DNA of 6,716 bases, taken from contig DAHWHT010000060.1 of assembly GCA_027335515.1 (NCBI GenBank), forward strand, positions 1 through 6,716. Reading direction: 5' to 3'. Position numbers and translations under genes: made by a program. Below the pieces are notes generated by a model that saw only the letters and a list, made by a program, of their open reading frames with translations, had not been told where the DNA came from and searched no databases. Origin of the DNA: Clostridia bacterium (lineage in GTDB: Bacteria > Bacillota_E > RBS10-35 > JAJYVN01). The first letter of the stretch is position 1, and every line of letters begins with the position of its first letter. This document shows, piece after piece, positions 6,714 through 6,716 of the stretch.

Positions 6714-6716
6714 AAG

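Overview
This 6.7 kb stretch of high-GC bacterial chromosome holds five protein genes: the 5' part of rpoB, a Gfo/Idh/MocA-type oxidoreductase, an RNase E/G family ribonuclease, a SpoIVFB-type M50 intramembrane metalloprotease, and a dihydrofolate-reductase-like (RibD C-terminal domain) protein. It also carries what looks like the remnant of an alpha/beta hydrolase gene. No RNA genes, CRISPR arrays or insertion sequences were found.

The organism is most likely a high-GC member of the Bacillota (Firmicutes), of the Thermaerobacter/Symbiobacterium/Sulfobacillus kind. Three things point there. RpoB resembles the Bacillus type around the rifampicin region. The M50 protein aligns from end to end with SpoIVFB, including its C-terminal domain. 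The ribonuclease ends in the TRAM-like domain seen in Firmicutes RNase G, and spoIVFB next to rng is a Bacillota gene order. This is an inference from remembered families, not a database result.

Layout: positions 1-1643 (minus) are rpoB, cut by the left edge. Positions 1644-1886 are a divergent intergenic region with a near-consensus promoter for rpoB (TTGACC, 17 bases, TATCAT) and a ribosome-binding site for the next gene. Positions 1887-2903 (plus) are the oxidoreductase, which overlaps the rng 3' end by 9 bases tail to tail. Positions 2895-4790 (minus) are rng, and 4790-5686 (minus) are spoIVFB, whose stop overlaps the chosen rng start as TAATG. Positions 5687-6149 hold no intact gene but contain two hairpins and the hydrolase remnant. 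Positions 6150-6713 (minus) are the RibD-domain protein, of visibly lower GC.

SpoIVFB and RNase G probably share a transcript and are translationally coupled, although a membrane protease and an RNA-processing enzyme have no obvious joint function. The oxidoreductase and the RibD-domain protein appear unrelated to their neighbours. The region looks like a rearranged housekeeping segment: rpoB lacks rplL directly upstream, spoIVFB lacks spoIVFA, and rng lacks rplU at its 3' end. I found no convincing new multi-gene system; the most notable non-coding signal is the 39-base near-perfect hairpin at 5846-5884.
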